A stretch of DNA of 64,000 nucleotides from Comamonas denitrificans (GTDB lineage: Bacteria; Pseudomonadota; Gammaproteobacteria; Burkholderiales; Burkholderiaceae_C). The DNA is taken from NCBI RefSeq assembly GCF_017368815.1, contig NZ_JAFNME010000011.1:22653-86652 (forward strand), read 5' to 3'. Positions 9,826 to 19,006 of this stretch are shown piece by piece. Both the position numbers and the translations under genes were made by a program. Below the pieces are notes generated by a model. That model saw only the letters and a program-made list of their open reading frames with translations, was not told the DNA's origin and searched no databases. Position 1 is the stretch's first letter, and every line of letters begins with the position of its first letter.

Positions 9826-10464
9826 TCAAGGTTTTTTATCAATTTCTGCATGCTGGTGGCTGCCTGCCGGGGCTAACGAGGCGACGATTTGCGCATCCAC
9901 CTGCGCATACGCCAACACCTGCCCCCCACGGCGCTGGGCAAAAGCCTGGGCAGCACCAGCATCAGAAAACGCCGGCAAATTGCCCGAGCGCATGGGCCCC
10001 AAGGCGTTCGAGCCGTGCACATAAAAGGCCGATTCTGCAGCAATCCACGCTGGCGGGGTTGGTTGGGCACTGTCCGTAACGTAAGCGGCCACAACCTCTT
10101 GCACCCCCCGCCCCGGCATGAAGCGCTCCATGTTCTGCACAAACAGGAAAAAAGACACCGGGGAATCAAAAAAATGGGCATCGCCATTGTTAAAAATCAC
10201 CTGCGCTGCCCACTCTTTGGAACGTGCCGGAAACATGCCACACACCGGGCAACGGGCATCGACAGGGATCGGGCGAGCAGCGCTCAAGGCCAGCCCCGAT
10301 GCAGGATCGTAAGCAGAAGGGGGCGCATCCAGGCACACCTCGGCCTCGGGCAGTTCTACAGGCGCAGCGGCAAACCGCTTCCACCCGACAACACCCGTGC
10401 CAACAGTGATCCCGGCCAGCAGCAACCCGCCCAAAGCCTTGCGCCGTGCGCAACAGTACGCCAT
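9826..10464 (-). CDS. NosL-like copper chaperone, second copy
   Basis: 212 aa, starting MAYCCARRKALGGLLLAG with a GAGGGCGG ribosome site. An N-terminal basic plus hydrophobic stretch could be a membrane anchor or a degenerate Tat-like signal. The NosL domain shows the metal-binding CPVCGM motif, then NNGDAHFFDSPVSFFLFVQNM, a MPGRG loop and AESAFYVHGSNALGPM. It lies 19 nt after nosL and is the last gene of the nos operon. NosL delivers Cu(I) to NosZ; two paralogues in one operon suggest divided or redundant copper handling. This copy has the canonical CxxCGM. Confidence 0.82.
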   Translation of the reverse strand: MAYCCARRKALGGLLLAGITVGTGVVGWKRFAAAPVELPEAEVCLDAPPSAYDPASGLALSAARPIPVDARCPVCGMFPARSKEWAAQVIFNNGDAHFFDSPVSFFLFVQNMERFMPGRGVQEVVAAYVTDSAQPTPPAWIAAESAFYVHGSNALGPMRSGNLPAFSDAGAAQAFAQRRGGQVLAYAQVDAQIVASLAPAGSHQHAEIDKKP

Positions 10465-10483
10465 AGCACCGCCCTCGCTGACT

Positions 10484-11026
10484 TTACATGCGCGTGTCGT
10501 GCAAAGCACCGCCGGTCAAATCGACCATGTCCAGCTTGATGCCGTCGTAGGGATAAACAGTGCCACCATATTCGCCAGCAAATTTTTCCGCATCCGCTTT
10601 CTGCGCAAAACTGGCAATGGTGGTACCCATGGAGCCATGGCGCTTGCTGCCCACGACGTAAATGGCTGTTTTGGCATCAATCCAATGGCCCTCGGGGTGC
10701 TCCCAATCGGCTTTGCCCATGTCCTGCACATACACCATGCGCACTGCACGCACCTGCTCCCCAGCCAACAAGGTGTTAAAGAGTTCAACCGTATCGCAGA
10801 AAAAAGATGGTTTTTCTTGTCCGGCGTAATGGATTTGCGCTTTCGGGCCCGCATAGTCAATGAGCAGCATGCCATCAAGTTCGCAGGAGGTTGCACGGTC
10901 AATCTCCACCGGGGCCAAGGCCTGCGCTTGCACCGCTTCGTCACTGCAGCCCGTCAAAACCCCACCCCCTAAAGCCAAGACCAAAGCCAACGATGCGGAA
11001 CGCGCAATATTTAAAGAAAAACTCAT
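10484..11026 (-). CDS. nosL: NosL lipoprotein, copper chaperone for nitrous oxide reductase
   Basis: 180 aa. Lipoprotein signal with lipobox LTGC (cysteine at about residue 26), so a lipid-anchored periplasmic protein. The NosL domain contains SCELDGMLLIDYAGPKAQIHY, FFCDTVELFNTLL, the MVYVQDMGKADWEHP loop and TAIYVVGSKRHGSMG. Where the downstream paralogue has CxxCGM this one has CxxDGM, a variant seen in many NosL proteins. The start overlaps the nosY stop by 4 nt (ATGA), so the two are coupled. Confidence 0.9.
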   Translation of the reverse strand: MSFSLNIARSASLALVLALGGGVLTGCSDEAVQAQALAPVEIDRATSCELDGMLLIDYAGPKAQIHYAGQEKPSFFCDTVELFNTLLAGEQVRAVRMVYVQDMGKADWEHPEGHWIDAKTAIYVVGSKRHGSMGTTIASFAQKADAEKFAGEYGGTVYPYDGIKLDMVDLTGGALHDTRM

Positions 11027-11838
11027 GGTTTAAACCTCCAATTTGCCACAGCCAGGGGCAAAACAATCCACGCCAACATAACGCCACCCATTTTGAGCGG
11101 GTTGCCCAAAGAAGCCGGCATCACACTGGCCAATCCATACAAAGTACGAACATCTTCCAAAGAGAAAACATTCAAAATACGAAACACATCCGCTGGATTT
11201 AACAACAACATCCAGGCAAACGAATCACCAGCAAACTTGCCGCCTGTGGTAACCAAAACTCCTAACAAAATCAAATCAAATACCAGTACAAAGAAAAACC
11301 AGGTCGCAATCGCCATGCCAGAAGCACGGGTACGGTCACCGGCAATGACAGAAATCAACACCGCAATACTGAGAAACGCCAAACCCAGTAAAACGGAACT
11401 AAAAATAAATCCAAAATAATGGAACAAGGCATTGGCATCCATATGCTGCCAAAGCAACACGGCCACCACTCCAAAACCAATCAAGGTTGATAAGGTTAAA
11501 GCCAGGGCCAAACCCAAATACTTGCCCAACATCAGCTCAAACCGGGTAATTGGCAAAGCCAGCAACAAGCCCAAAGAGCCCCGCTCACGCTCGCCCACAA
11601 TCGCATCAAATCCCAAGAGCAAGGCAATCAAAGGAATCAAATAAATGACCAAGCTGACCAAGCTGGCAATCGTCACCTCAATCGAGCGAAAACCAACCAT
11701 GCCTTGCTGGGCACTGCCAAAATAAGCAATGACCACAGAAAACGCGGCAAACACCAAAGCCACGGCCAGCACCCAGCGATTGCGAATACGGTCCCAAAAT
11801 TCTTTGGAAGCAACAGTAAGAACAGGTTTAAATTCCAT
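11023..11838 (-). CDS. nosY: NosY, ABC transporter permease for NosZ maturation
   Basis: 271 aa with about six membrane helices, of the ABC-2 type. The cytoplasmic start MEFKPVLTVASKEFWDRIRNRWV is characteristic, and VGERERGSLGLLLALPITR marks the coupling loop after the second helix. NosY pairs with NosF (ATPase) and periplasmic NosD to handle sulfur or copper species for the CuZ centre of NosZ. It follows nosF by 32 nt and overlaps nosL by 4 nt. The final residues GNPLKMGGVMLAWIVLPLAVANWRF form the last helix. Confidence 0.93.
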   Translation of the reverse strand: MEFKPVLTVASKEFWDRIRNRWVLAVALVFAAFSVVIAYFGSAQQGMVGFRSIEVTIASLVSLVIYLIPLIALLLGFDAIVGERERGSLGLLLALPITRFELMLGKYLGLALALTLSTLIGFGVVAVLLWQHMDANALFHYFGFIFSSVLLGLAFLSIAVLISVIAGDRTRASGMAIATWFFFVLVFDLILLGVLVTTGGKFAGDSFAWMLLLNPADVFRILNVFSLEDVRTLYGLASVMPASLGNPLKMGGVMLAWIVLPLAVANWRFKP

Positions 11839-11870
11839 GAATACAACTTAATCTTTAAATACTGAGGAAA

Positions 11871-12800
11871 TTACCGCGAGAATCCAAAAAACATATCTTC
11901 CAAAGAAGGCTCCAGCAAACGGATATCTTGCAAAGCCAATGGTGCCAGCACCGCCAAAACCGCCATTTTTTGCTCCCGGGAGCACTCAAAACGCACGCCC
12001 TGGGGCAGCATCACCGGCTCGGCCTGCACCAGGGTGCGCACAGCTTCAATCACTTGGCTTTGCCGCTCAGCAGCAACATCCACCTCTACCACCAAAGGCA
12101 AACCTGTATCTTCTCGCAATTGCTGAACACTGCCTTGGGCTTGTAATTTTCCAGCGGCTAAAATCGCCAAGTTATCTACCCGCTCTTGCAATTCCGAAAG
12201 AATATGTGAGGTAATAACAATCGTCACGCCGGTTTGCTGTAACTCGCGCAAGGTGAAATAAAAATCACGAATTGCTTGCGGATCCAGACCATTGGTTGGC
12301 TCATCCAAAAACAGCACTTCTGGCTTGCCAAGCAACGCCTGGGCAAACCCCAGCCGCTGGCGCATACCTTTGGAATACTCGCGAACGGCCCGCTTGCCGG
12401 CATGCGATAAGCCCACCTTGTCCAGAAGCGATGGACACTCCTGCAAAGAGGCTCCTTTGAGGCGGGCAAAAAAATTCAAAGTTTCCAAACCACTTAAGTT
12501 ATCGTAGAGAACCACGTTCTCGGGCAAATAACCCAATTTTCGACGCGCGGCACGAAAGTTAGGCCCGGCCACATCGGCACCCGCCACCGTAATATGTCCG
12601 GATGTGGGTCGCTCCAGCCCCAGCATCATTTTGAATAAAGTGCTTTTACCGGCGCCGTTATGACCAATCAAACCAAAAACCTGGCCTTGCGGTATTTTTA
12701 AATCAACACCATCAACAGCATGCACGGCGCCATAATGTTTGCGCACATCGCGCAAAACTATGGCTGATTGTTCTTTATTGGCCGGGGAAGTGTTTGCCAC
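11871..12800 (-). CDS. nosF: NosF, ABC transporter ATP-binding protein
   Basis: 309 aa. Walker A GHNGAGKST, Q-loop LGYLPENV, signature YSKGMRQRLG, Walker B VLFLDEP and switch histidine VITSHIL are all present. It powers NosY together with NosD for NosZ maturation. I take GTG 12800, which has GGAG 8 nt upstream and gives VANTSPANKEQSAIVLRDV. This places the start 26 nt inside the end of nosD. The ATG at 12866 would overlap nosD by 92 nt and has no ribosome site. C-terminal ~90 residues form the usual NosF regulatory tail. Confidence 0.92.
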   Translation of the reverse strand: MANTSPANKEQSAIVLRDVRKHYGAVHAVDGVDLKIPQGQVFGLIGHNGAGKSTLFKMMLGLERPTSGHITVAGADVAGPNFRAARRKLGYLPENVVLYDNLSGLETLNFFARLKGASLQECPSLLDKVGLSHAGKRAVREYSKGMRQRLGFAQALLGKPEVLFLDEPTNGLDPQAIRDFYFTLRELQQTGVTIVITSHILSELQERVDNLAILAAGKLQAQGSVQQLREDTGLPLVVEVDVAAERQSQVIEAVRTLVQAEPVMLPQGVRFECSREQKMAVLAVLAPLALQDIRLLEPSLEDMFFGFSR

Positions 12801-14109
12801 GCCATTTACTCCATTCTTCGTATTGAGGGCGCATGCGCGGGAGGGGATCCACCACCGAAGGCACACGCAAAATTGGGAATTGCTGACTGACTAAGCGCAG
12901 CGCCTGCACCGCTGGGCTGGCCATCAAAAGCTTGACACTAGGGTGCCGCCACGTCAGGCGATCGACCATATCGTTGGCTTCGTAAGGCACATCGCCAATT
13001 TCATTGCCATCGCGATCCCAGCCAATGTAATTACTCCAATGGTTGCCACTGCGTTCACCCCAAATTTGATCACGCGAACCGACAAAGCGCACTTGCTCAC
13101 GGTTAGAGATGAAGTCATTGCCTTCAATTTCATTGCGTGCCGAACCGGCCAAATGAACGCCTACAAAATTATCAACAACAATATTATTTGTTATTTTTGT
13201 ATACTCAACATCATAAATAAAAAAACCACGGTTATTACCTGCAACCACATTGCCTTCAATCACAGAATCTTGCAAGGTACGCAACATAATTCCATGATCA
13301 GAATTACCCCACGCACGGTTATTTCTCACCTCTTGGTTGCGCACTTCCATCAGCGCCAAACCACCTCGATTATAGTAAGTATCATTATCCTCCCAAACAT
13401 TATAATAGGAGTTCATATAGTGGGTACCATAACGGCTATTGTGCAGCTTATTCCCTTTAAAAATAGCATGGTGCGAAACATCCACATACAGCGCATCGCG
13501 CACATAACTAATTCTATTATTCAGAATTTTCGCGCCTTTGGTGTTGTACAGTTGTACCCCATTGCCTCGCAAAGGTGAATTGTATTCGCGCTTACCAGTA
13601 ATATTATTATTTTCAATAAGAACATCATTTGCTTTTTCTATCCACAAACCAAAAAGGTTATAAGACAAATAGCAATTGCGCACAATTGCGCGGTGCGAAC
13701 CAGGATAAAGGTAAATACCGGAATTTTGATTTTTCAAGCTATCGCCAGAGTCGCTAACAATCAAACCTTCAAGCACCACATCCGGTGCGGTCACCCGGAT
13801 GGTGTCACCTGTATTACCACCGCTGATCGTCGGCCGATCAATACCGCGCAAGGTCAGCGGCTTATCAATCAGCAGATTGACCAGGTACTTGCCGCGCGCC
13901 ACCTCCACGACATCGCCAGGGGCGGCGGCAGCCACCGCTGCCGCCAAATCATCCCCTGGGTGCACCGAAATGGTGGCCGCTTGGCCCACACTGCACATGG
14001 TCAGCGCAAGCCCAAGCGGGGCTATTTTTTTAGAGTAAAAAGCCTTTAATCCAGCGTCAATGAAGCGTGAAAAGCTATAAAAATTGAAAATAGGTATCAC
14101 ATTCTTCAC
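12775..14109 (-). CDS. nosD: NosD, periplasmic copper-binding maturation protein
   Basis: 444 aa. It starts with GTG in a GTGA overlap with the nosR stop. A basic then hydrophobic segment ending CSVGQAA looks like the signal peptide, here preceded by an unusually long polar N-terminus (about 30 residues). The rest is a right-handed beta-helix made of repeated parallel-strand turns rich in N and G (NNNITGKREY, GNKLHNSRYGTHYMNSY, NNRAWGNSDHGIM), ending in a Trp-rich tail (WSNYIGWDRDGNEIGD). NosD acts with NosFY in CuZ assembly. Confidence 0.93.
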   Translation of the reverse strand: MKNVIPIFNFYSFSRFIDAGLKAFYSKKIAPLGLALTMCSVGQAATISVHPGDDLAAAVAAAAPGDVVEVARGKYLVNLLIDKPLTLRGIDRPTISGGNTGDTIRVTAPDVVLEGLIVSDSGDSLKNQNSGIYLYPGSHRAIVRNCYLSYNLFGLWIEKANDVLIENNNITGKREYNSPLRGNGVQLYNTKGAKILNNRISYVRDALYVDVSHHAIFKGNKLHNSRYGTHYMNSYYNVWEDNDTYYNRGGLALMEVRNQEVRNNRAWGNSDHGIMLRTLQDSVIEGNVVAGNNRGFFIYDVEYTKITNNIVVDNFVGVHLAGSARNEIEGNDFISNREQVRFVGSRDQIWGERSGNHWSNYIGWDRDGNEIGDVPYEANDMVDRLTWRHPSVKLLMASPAVQALRLVSQQFPILRVPSVVDPLPRMRPQYEEWSKWRGKHFPGQ

Positions 14110-16754
14110 GGCGTAAACAGCCCCAATGCTTGCAGCACCAGAAACAGGGCAGCACCAATCATTAAATTCTTAAAGGCAACGTAGCTCATCATGTCAAACC
14201 AACCCGCAACACGGTAATGGTCGTGCCACCACAGGCCATCTTTGACGTAGCGACGACCAGACATCCTAATCAGCACTTCGTACACGCTCCAGCCAAACCA
14301 CCAGCCAATAATGGCCCCCGAAGAGAGGTGCCCCATGGCCGTCATCACCCACGCCACAGTGGCGGCCACGGCCAAGGCAATGCCCGCCATCTGCAAAGCA
14401 CGCTTGCTGCGCCAGCCTTCGCTGCTCCAAGGCCACAGGTGATCGCGTACCTCGAGCAGCACCCACTTGAACAGCCCAACGTCACGCTTATGCGCTGGCA
14501 GAGTGGGGTCGGTAGGCATGCGCGGATCCACACCGTCTTTGGCTTTGGGCGAAATCTGATCTTCAAACTTGGCCGGATGGATAGGAATAAAGTAACCATT
14601 CTTACCAATGGGCGTGATTTCCAAACCATCGCGCTCGCGGCGTTTGCGCTCTTTGGCCAAGGGTGGGCAGCCTTTGGTATCGGTGTACAAAATCATGCAA
14701 TCGAGGCAGTGCAAGCACTCGCGATGGTCAATACGGCCATCCACATCGATCGCCTGAGCACCGCAGCCAACAGCACAAGCTTTGCAGCTATTACAGTCTT
14801 GTTTGCGCTTTAAGCCAAACCAGCGGAAGGTGCTTGGAATGGCCAGCGAAGCACCCAAGGGGCAAATGTATTTGCAATAAGGGCGTTCAATAAAGATAGA
14901 GACACCCAAAATAACCGCCACGAACAAACCGTAGGGCCACGAACGGTTCATTACCCCGACAAGGAAAGTTGTTTTAAACGGCTCGACTTCAGAGAGCTTC
15001 TCAGCCCACCCCATCGAGAACAACGAAACCGTGAGCAGAAAGAAAAAGACGATGTACTTGCCCCACTTCAAACGGTCATGCCATTTTTGGGGCAGCTGAG
15101 TTTGAAAGCGTTTAAAACCAATCGCTTTGGCGATTTTATAAATCGATTCTTGCAAAGAACCAAACGGACACATCCACCCGCAGAACAAGCCACGGCCAAA
15201 TAAGAACACCGTTACGATAATAAAGATCCAGAATAAGAAAATAAACGGATCCGACAAGAACAATGACCACGTCCACTGAAATAATAACGCGTGAAACCAT
15301 GTCAATACCTGGGTGATCGACGGCTGCGCCATCAGCACAAAACCGATCCAACCCATGCTGATGGCCCAGAAAATATATTTAAATCCGTTCACCGGCCATT
15401 TATTTTTATGGGTTGATAAGCGTGTTAGTTTTTCACGGAAGGCATACACAATCGTCACTGCCACCAAGATAAAAGCAAACAGGGCAATTTTTACCGCTTG
15501 CGTTTTCCAGACACGCACCCAGGGGGCATCAGGCTCTTGAACTTTTGGACGGCCACCCTCCAGCATTTTTTCAGGAAGCCAGTATTTGGATTCAAAAACT
15601 GCAAAGCTGCGATGTCCAGTGGCACGATCTATCCGATTGCCTAAAAAAGCCAAGCGCCAGGGGTAAGCAGCAGAGAAAGCATGGGAACGAATGATAAAAA
15701 TACCCGCTTCGTTATAGCGCGGTGCATTTTCAGCATCTAAACCGTAGAGGTTTAAATAATCCAAATCACGGAAGGTAAAGGCATCCGCACCTTGCTTGAC
15801 TTGCACGCGGTCAAAAATACCACCACGCACAAATCCGGAACCTTTAAAAGACTCTTGACCTGCGGTTTTAATAATGAAAAATGCATTCTCTCCCTCTTTG
15901 AGGTCAGATTGCAAACGTTCAAAATTATTTTTACCGATCAGGCTGATACCGATATCCGGATGGTTCAAATCACCAAACCATAACTCGATAAATGGCTCCG
16001 TGCTGCGCGGCAAGCCCACTTGCTCAGGCTTTACCAAAAGGCGCTGAACGGCACCCAGTTTTACCAAATCATCCCAAGTATATTTTTTTTCTGTAGTAAT
16101 AAATTTAGCCGGATCACGAACAGTTGGCTCAATAATTCCAGTTTGCCGTCCCACAGCCTGACCCGAAAGCTGAATCACTTGGTTTTGTGCAATCACGGTG
16201 ACGGTCGCACCTGAAATGGCATCAACACCCAAGATATTCTCATCAGGGCGTGAAGGACCAACCTCAATATTGTCACTTGCTGATTTACCCAGGTACTGGT
16301 TATTGAAATTAATCAGGGCAGATTCAGGAATACCCAATAGCAAAATAGGCTCAGAATGCTTGAGCACTTTGACACCCACATATTTACCTTGGGTATCCAT
16401 ACCAATGAGTGTTACCACTGGCTTGCCAGAGTAAGCCGGAGTATCAGTAATATCCGTGGACAGCATGACATAGCCCAGTAATTTTTTCTGGGCAGAATCG
16501 TTGTCATATGCCTCAACATAAGGAGGCTGTCCTTTGCGCTTTGAGAAATGCGTTGCACCAGGAAAAACATCGGTGCACGGCAACAGCGAGCACATATCGG
16601 GTGTGGTCGCTAAATTAGCCGGCAGCTCTGCCTCATACGCCGTGGACGAGGCAGCCAAGGCATGGGGAGAAGTCCCTGCCGCTACCACAGCCAAAAACAA
16701 AAAAAATAACCAGGCAGTAAACCGATGACGCAGAGAAGACATCTGACTATCCAA
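14106..16754 (-). CDS. nosR: NosR, membrane flavo-iron-sulfur protein for N2O respiration
   Basis: 882 aa. A signal/TM at residues 12-34, then a periplasmic FMN-binding domain (DAISGATVT is the flavinylation motif, target of ApbE/NosX). Several TM helices carry the CGWMCPFG and CKYICPLG motifs (CX3CP), followed by two ferredoxin clusters, CNSCKACAVGC and CLHCLDC. NosR passes electrons to and sustains NosZ. After the ferredoxin domain there is a long extra tail of about 180 residues with about three predicted helices (GIALAVAATVAWVM, SSGAIIGWWFGWSVY, NLMIGAALFLVLQAL). The well-known NosR proteins are about 720-780 aa. Stop overlaps nosD (GTGA). Confidence 0.93.
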   Translation of the reverse strand: MDSQMSSLRHRFTAWLFFLFLAVVAAGTSPHALAASSTAYEAELPANLATTPDMCSLLPCTDVFPGATHFSKRKGQPPYVEAYDNDSAQKKLLGYVMLSTDITDTPAYSGKPVVTLIGMDTQGKYVGVKVLKHSEPILLLGIPESALINFNNQYLGKSASDNIEVGPSRPDENILGVDAISGATVTVIAQNQVIQLSGQAVGRQTGIIEPTVRDPAKFITTEKKYTWDDLVKLGAVQRLLVKPEQVGLPRSTEPFIELWFGDLNHPDIGISLIGKNNFERLQSDLKEGENAFFIIKTAGQESFKGSGFVRGGIFDRVQVKQGADAFTFRDLDYLNLYGLDAENAPRYNEAGIFIIRSHAFSAAYPWRLAFLGNRIDRATGHRSFAVFESKYWLPEKMLEGGRPKVQEPDAPWVRVWKTQAVKIALFAFILVAVTIVYAFREKLTRLSTHKNKWPVNGFKYIFWAISMGWIGFVLMAQPSITQVLTWFHALLFQWTWSLFLSDPFIFLFWIFIIVTVFLFGRGLFCGWMCPFGSLQESIYKIAKAIGFKRFQTQLPQKWHDRLKWGKYIVFFFLLTVSLFSMGWAEKLSEVEPFKTTFLVGVMNRSWPYGLFVAVILGVSIFIERPYCKYICPLGASLAIPSTFRWFGLKRKQDCNSCKACAVGCGAQAIDVDGRIDHRECLHCLDCMILYTDTKGCPPLAKERKRRERDGLEITPIGKNGYFIPIHPAKFEDQISPKAKDGVDPRMPTDPTLPAHKRDVGLFKWVLLEVRDHLWPWSSEGWRSKRALQMAGIALAVAATVAWVMTAMGHLSSGAIIGWWFGWSVYEVLIRMSGRRYVKDGLWWHDHYRVAGWFDMMSYVAFKNLMIGAALFLVLQALGLFTP

Positions 16755-16760
16755 TAGATA

Positions 16761-16824
16761 ACAGGCACCACGGGGTGCCTGTGAAAAAATCGCTCATTTC
16801 CCCCGCCAACACCGCGCGGGGGAA
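16761..16824 (-). terminator. Two hairpins between nosZ and nosR
   Basis: Just after nosZ comes TTCCCCCGC / GCGGGGGAA (16798-16824), followed after 8 nt by TTTTTT. Then comes ACAGGCACC / GGTGCCTGT (16761-16782), ending shortly before nosR. The first looks like a partial terminator; the second has no T-tract. Together they could stabilise nosZ mRNA and lower nosRDFYL expression (inference). Confidence 0.6.
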
Positions 16825-16838
16825 GTTACGAGGGCCGC

Positions 16839-18761
16839 TTAAGCCTCAACAATCATCCGTGTACGCATTTCAAGGTGCAAAGCGTGGCAGAAGGTTGAGC
16901 AGTATGCCCAGAACACACCGGGCTTATCTGCCACAAAGGTTACCGATTTGGTTTCCAGCGGGTTAATAATAAACTGAATGTTGTACTTTGGAATAGCAAA
17001 ACCGTGGGTCAAGTCTTCAATTTTATCCAAGTTGGTCAAAATCAAAGTCACTTCATCACCTTTTTTCAGGGTAAATTCTCGCATCGAGAATGCAGGTGCT
17101 TGCGAGGTGATTTTTACGGTTACTTTTTTGCCATCACGGAAAACACCCGATTCTTTCGGATCTTTAATGGCCAGCGGGGATTCATCCAAATCATAGACTT
17201 GCTTGGTTTTGATAATATCGCGCTTAAAGATGATAAAGTCATGCGGCTCACCACGCACGGGGTGATCGGCCAACAAGACCATTTTGTCGCCGGAAATATC
17301 AACAATCTGCTCATTCTCTGGGTGGAAAGGCCCCACCGGCAGAAAGCGGTCTTTAGAGAATTTGCACCCTACGGCCAAGTATTTGCCGTCAGCGGCCTTG
17401 GTTTCAGATTGTGTGGCGTTGGTGTGGCCGGGCTGGTAATGCACGTCCAAGCGGTCAATGATGTATTCAGCCGTTTTATCGCCATTGTGATAAGCGATGG
17501 CTTTTTCCACGTTCCACTTGACCATCTGGCTGTCCAAGAACAGCGTCGTGTAGGCGTTGCCACGGCCGTCAAAGGCGGTGTGCAGTGGGCCCAAGCCGAC
17601 TTCCACTTCAGCGACGATCGAATCGTCAATGTTTTGCAGCTTGCCATCAAACCAATCCAGCACTTTGCTCAGTTCAATGGTGGTGGTGGTGGGGGAGAGC
17701 TTGCCTGCGCAAATGAAGTACTTGCCATCGGGCGAGGCGTTTACACCATGGGGGTTTTTGGGTACGGACACGTAGCCAGTCAGGGCGGTCAGCGGATCCT
17801 TGTTCGCTGCCTGGGTGCCGTCCACCACCGGCACTTTGGACGTGCCATAGGTGGTGAACTTACCGGCTTTCACAGCCTCTTCAATGCGGGCAATGTTGAA
17901 GAACAGGCAAGCATCGCGCTCTGCCGACATCATGTCTTCATAGTGCACGCCCATTTCCACGTTGTACTGATTGGTTGCAGCCAACTTGCCGTCGTAGGAG
18001 GTGGCGGTCAAGTCGCAGTTGCCGTCGATCAGCACTTGCCAGCGCACTTCCATGGTTTCTGCATCCACACACGTGAACAGCGAACGGTATTTTTCCGGGA
18101 CGTTGGCATCGGTGCCATCGTTGGGCAGGGGAATGGAGAACTCGGCACCGCAAAAAACTCGGGTGGTGTAGTTGATGGCGGGATCGACCGGATCGGCCTT
18201 GTCGGGGAAAATTCCGTGGAAACCCTGGACGTTAGGCAGCGTCGTGATCTTGTCGCAAACAAAATAATCCAAGCGAATACGGGCAATGCGGCTGTTGAGC
18301 TTGTCGTTCACCCATGCGTAACGACCATCGTAGTTGCCGTCCTTGTACGAAGCGTGCAAGTGGTGCGTGTCGGCCACGTTGTACAGAGGGCCGCCTTCGG
18401 CATTACGCCCCATTACATCCAGGGATTCATTGGTAATCCCCCAGCCAACCAACGCATCGGGGCGGAAGCAAGGAATGCGTAGCAGCTCGCGCCCAGATGG
18501 CATGCCAAGTACACGCACATCACCGTTGTGACCGCCGCTCCACAAGCCGTAGTAGCTATCAAGTTCACCAGGTTTGAGGTGAATCCCCGACGCTGCAGAG
18601 GATGTCGCTGCGGAGGCAGCTGGCGCGGCCGCAGGGGCAGCGGCAGGCGCGGCTTTTTCGGTACACCCTACAACACCTGCCAGCCCAGCCAGCGCAGCAG
18701 TGTTAAGGAACTTACGACGGGCCGGTACGGCCTCTGTTTCGGGACGGTTCGATTGACTCAT
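16839..18761 (-). CDS. nosZ: Nitrous-oxide reductase, clade I (Tat-exported)
   Basis: 640 aa. The twin-arginine signal RRKFLNTAALAGLAGVVG is followed by an Ala/Pro-rich linker (about 36-58). A seven-bladed propeller carries the CuZ ligands, including DTHHLH at 131-136 and GEPHDF. The C-terminal cupredoxin holds the CuA site CSTFCHALHLEM (C621, C625, H629, M632). The enzyme reduces N2O to N2 in the periplasm. The Tat signal and motifs place it in clade I. It is transcribed away from the cytochrome c gene, with a perfect FNR/DNR box about 100 nt upstream. The Ala-rich linker after the signal is longer than usual, and a Cys at residue 33 follows the hydrophobic core. Confidence 0.97.
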   Translation of the reverse strand: MSQSNRPETEAVPARRKFLNTAALAGLAGVVGCTEKAAPAAAPAAAPAASAATSSAASGIHLKPGELDSYYGLWSGGHNGDVRVLGMPSGRELLRIPCFRPDALVGWGITNESLDVMGRNAEGGPLYNVADTHHLHASYKDGNYDGRYAWVNDKLNSRIARIRLDYFVCDKITTLPNVQGFHGIFPDKADPVDPAINYTTRVFCGAEFSIPLPNDGTDANVPEKYRSLFTCVDAETMEVRWQVLIDGNCDLTATSYDGKLAATNQYNVEMGVHYEDMMSAERDACLFFNIARIEEAVKAGKFTTYGTSKVPVVDGTQAANKDPLTALTGYVSVPKNPHGVNASPDGKYFICAGKLSPTTTTIELSKVLDWFDGKLQNIDDSIVAEVEVGLGPLHTAFDGRGNAYTTLFLDSQMVKWNVEKAIAYHNGDKTAEYIIDRLDVHYQPGHTNATQSETKAADGKYLAVGCKFSKDRFLPVGPFHPENEQIVDISGDKMVLLADHPVRGEPHDFIIFKRDIIKTKQVYDLDESPLAIKDPKESGVFRDGKKVTVKITSQAPAFSMREFTLKKGDEVTLILTNLDKIEDLTHGFAIPKYNIQFIINPLETKSVTFVADKPGVFWAYCSTFCHALHLEMRTRMIVEA

Positions 18762-18860
18762 GGTGTTTTATATCTATGTGGTTAAGCCTCTAGGGCCAAA
18801 TATCCCTAGGGAAATGACCTTAGGGCAAGTACTAGTGTCCATGGCCCCAGATTTTGCACA

Positions 18861-18874
18861 TTGATGCATATCAA
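18861..18874. promoter_or_regulatory. Perfect FNR/DNR box between nosZ and the cytochrome c gene
   Basis: TTGATGCATATCAA matches the palindromic TTGAT-N4-ATCAA consensus at all ten positions. It is centred about 106 nt upstream of nosZ and about 139 nt upstream of the divergent cytochrome gene, so it could serve either or both promoters. Confidence 0.85.
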
Positions 18875-19006
18875 ATGTATATTCTTCAAAGTCGTTCAAA
18901 CTACGACGCATCCAACGGGGCCTGGGTACTGCCAGTGTCGGCCAAGTGCCGATTGCAAAGCGCACTCCGTTTTCATTGTTACCTCAATACTTAAAGAAAG
19001 TCCAAT

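Noticed and set aside
17004..18482. Long frame antisense to nosZ
   Set aside because: Shadow frame; nosZ carries all copper ligands on the other strand.
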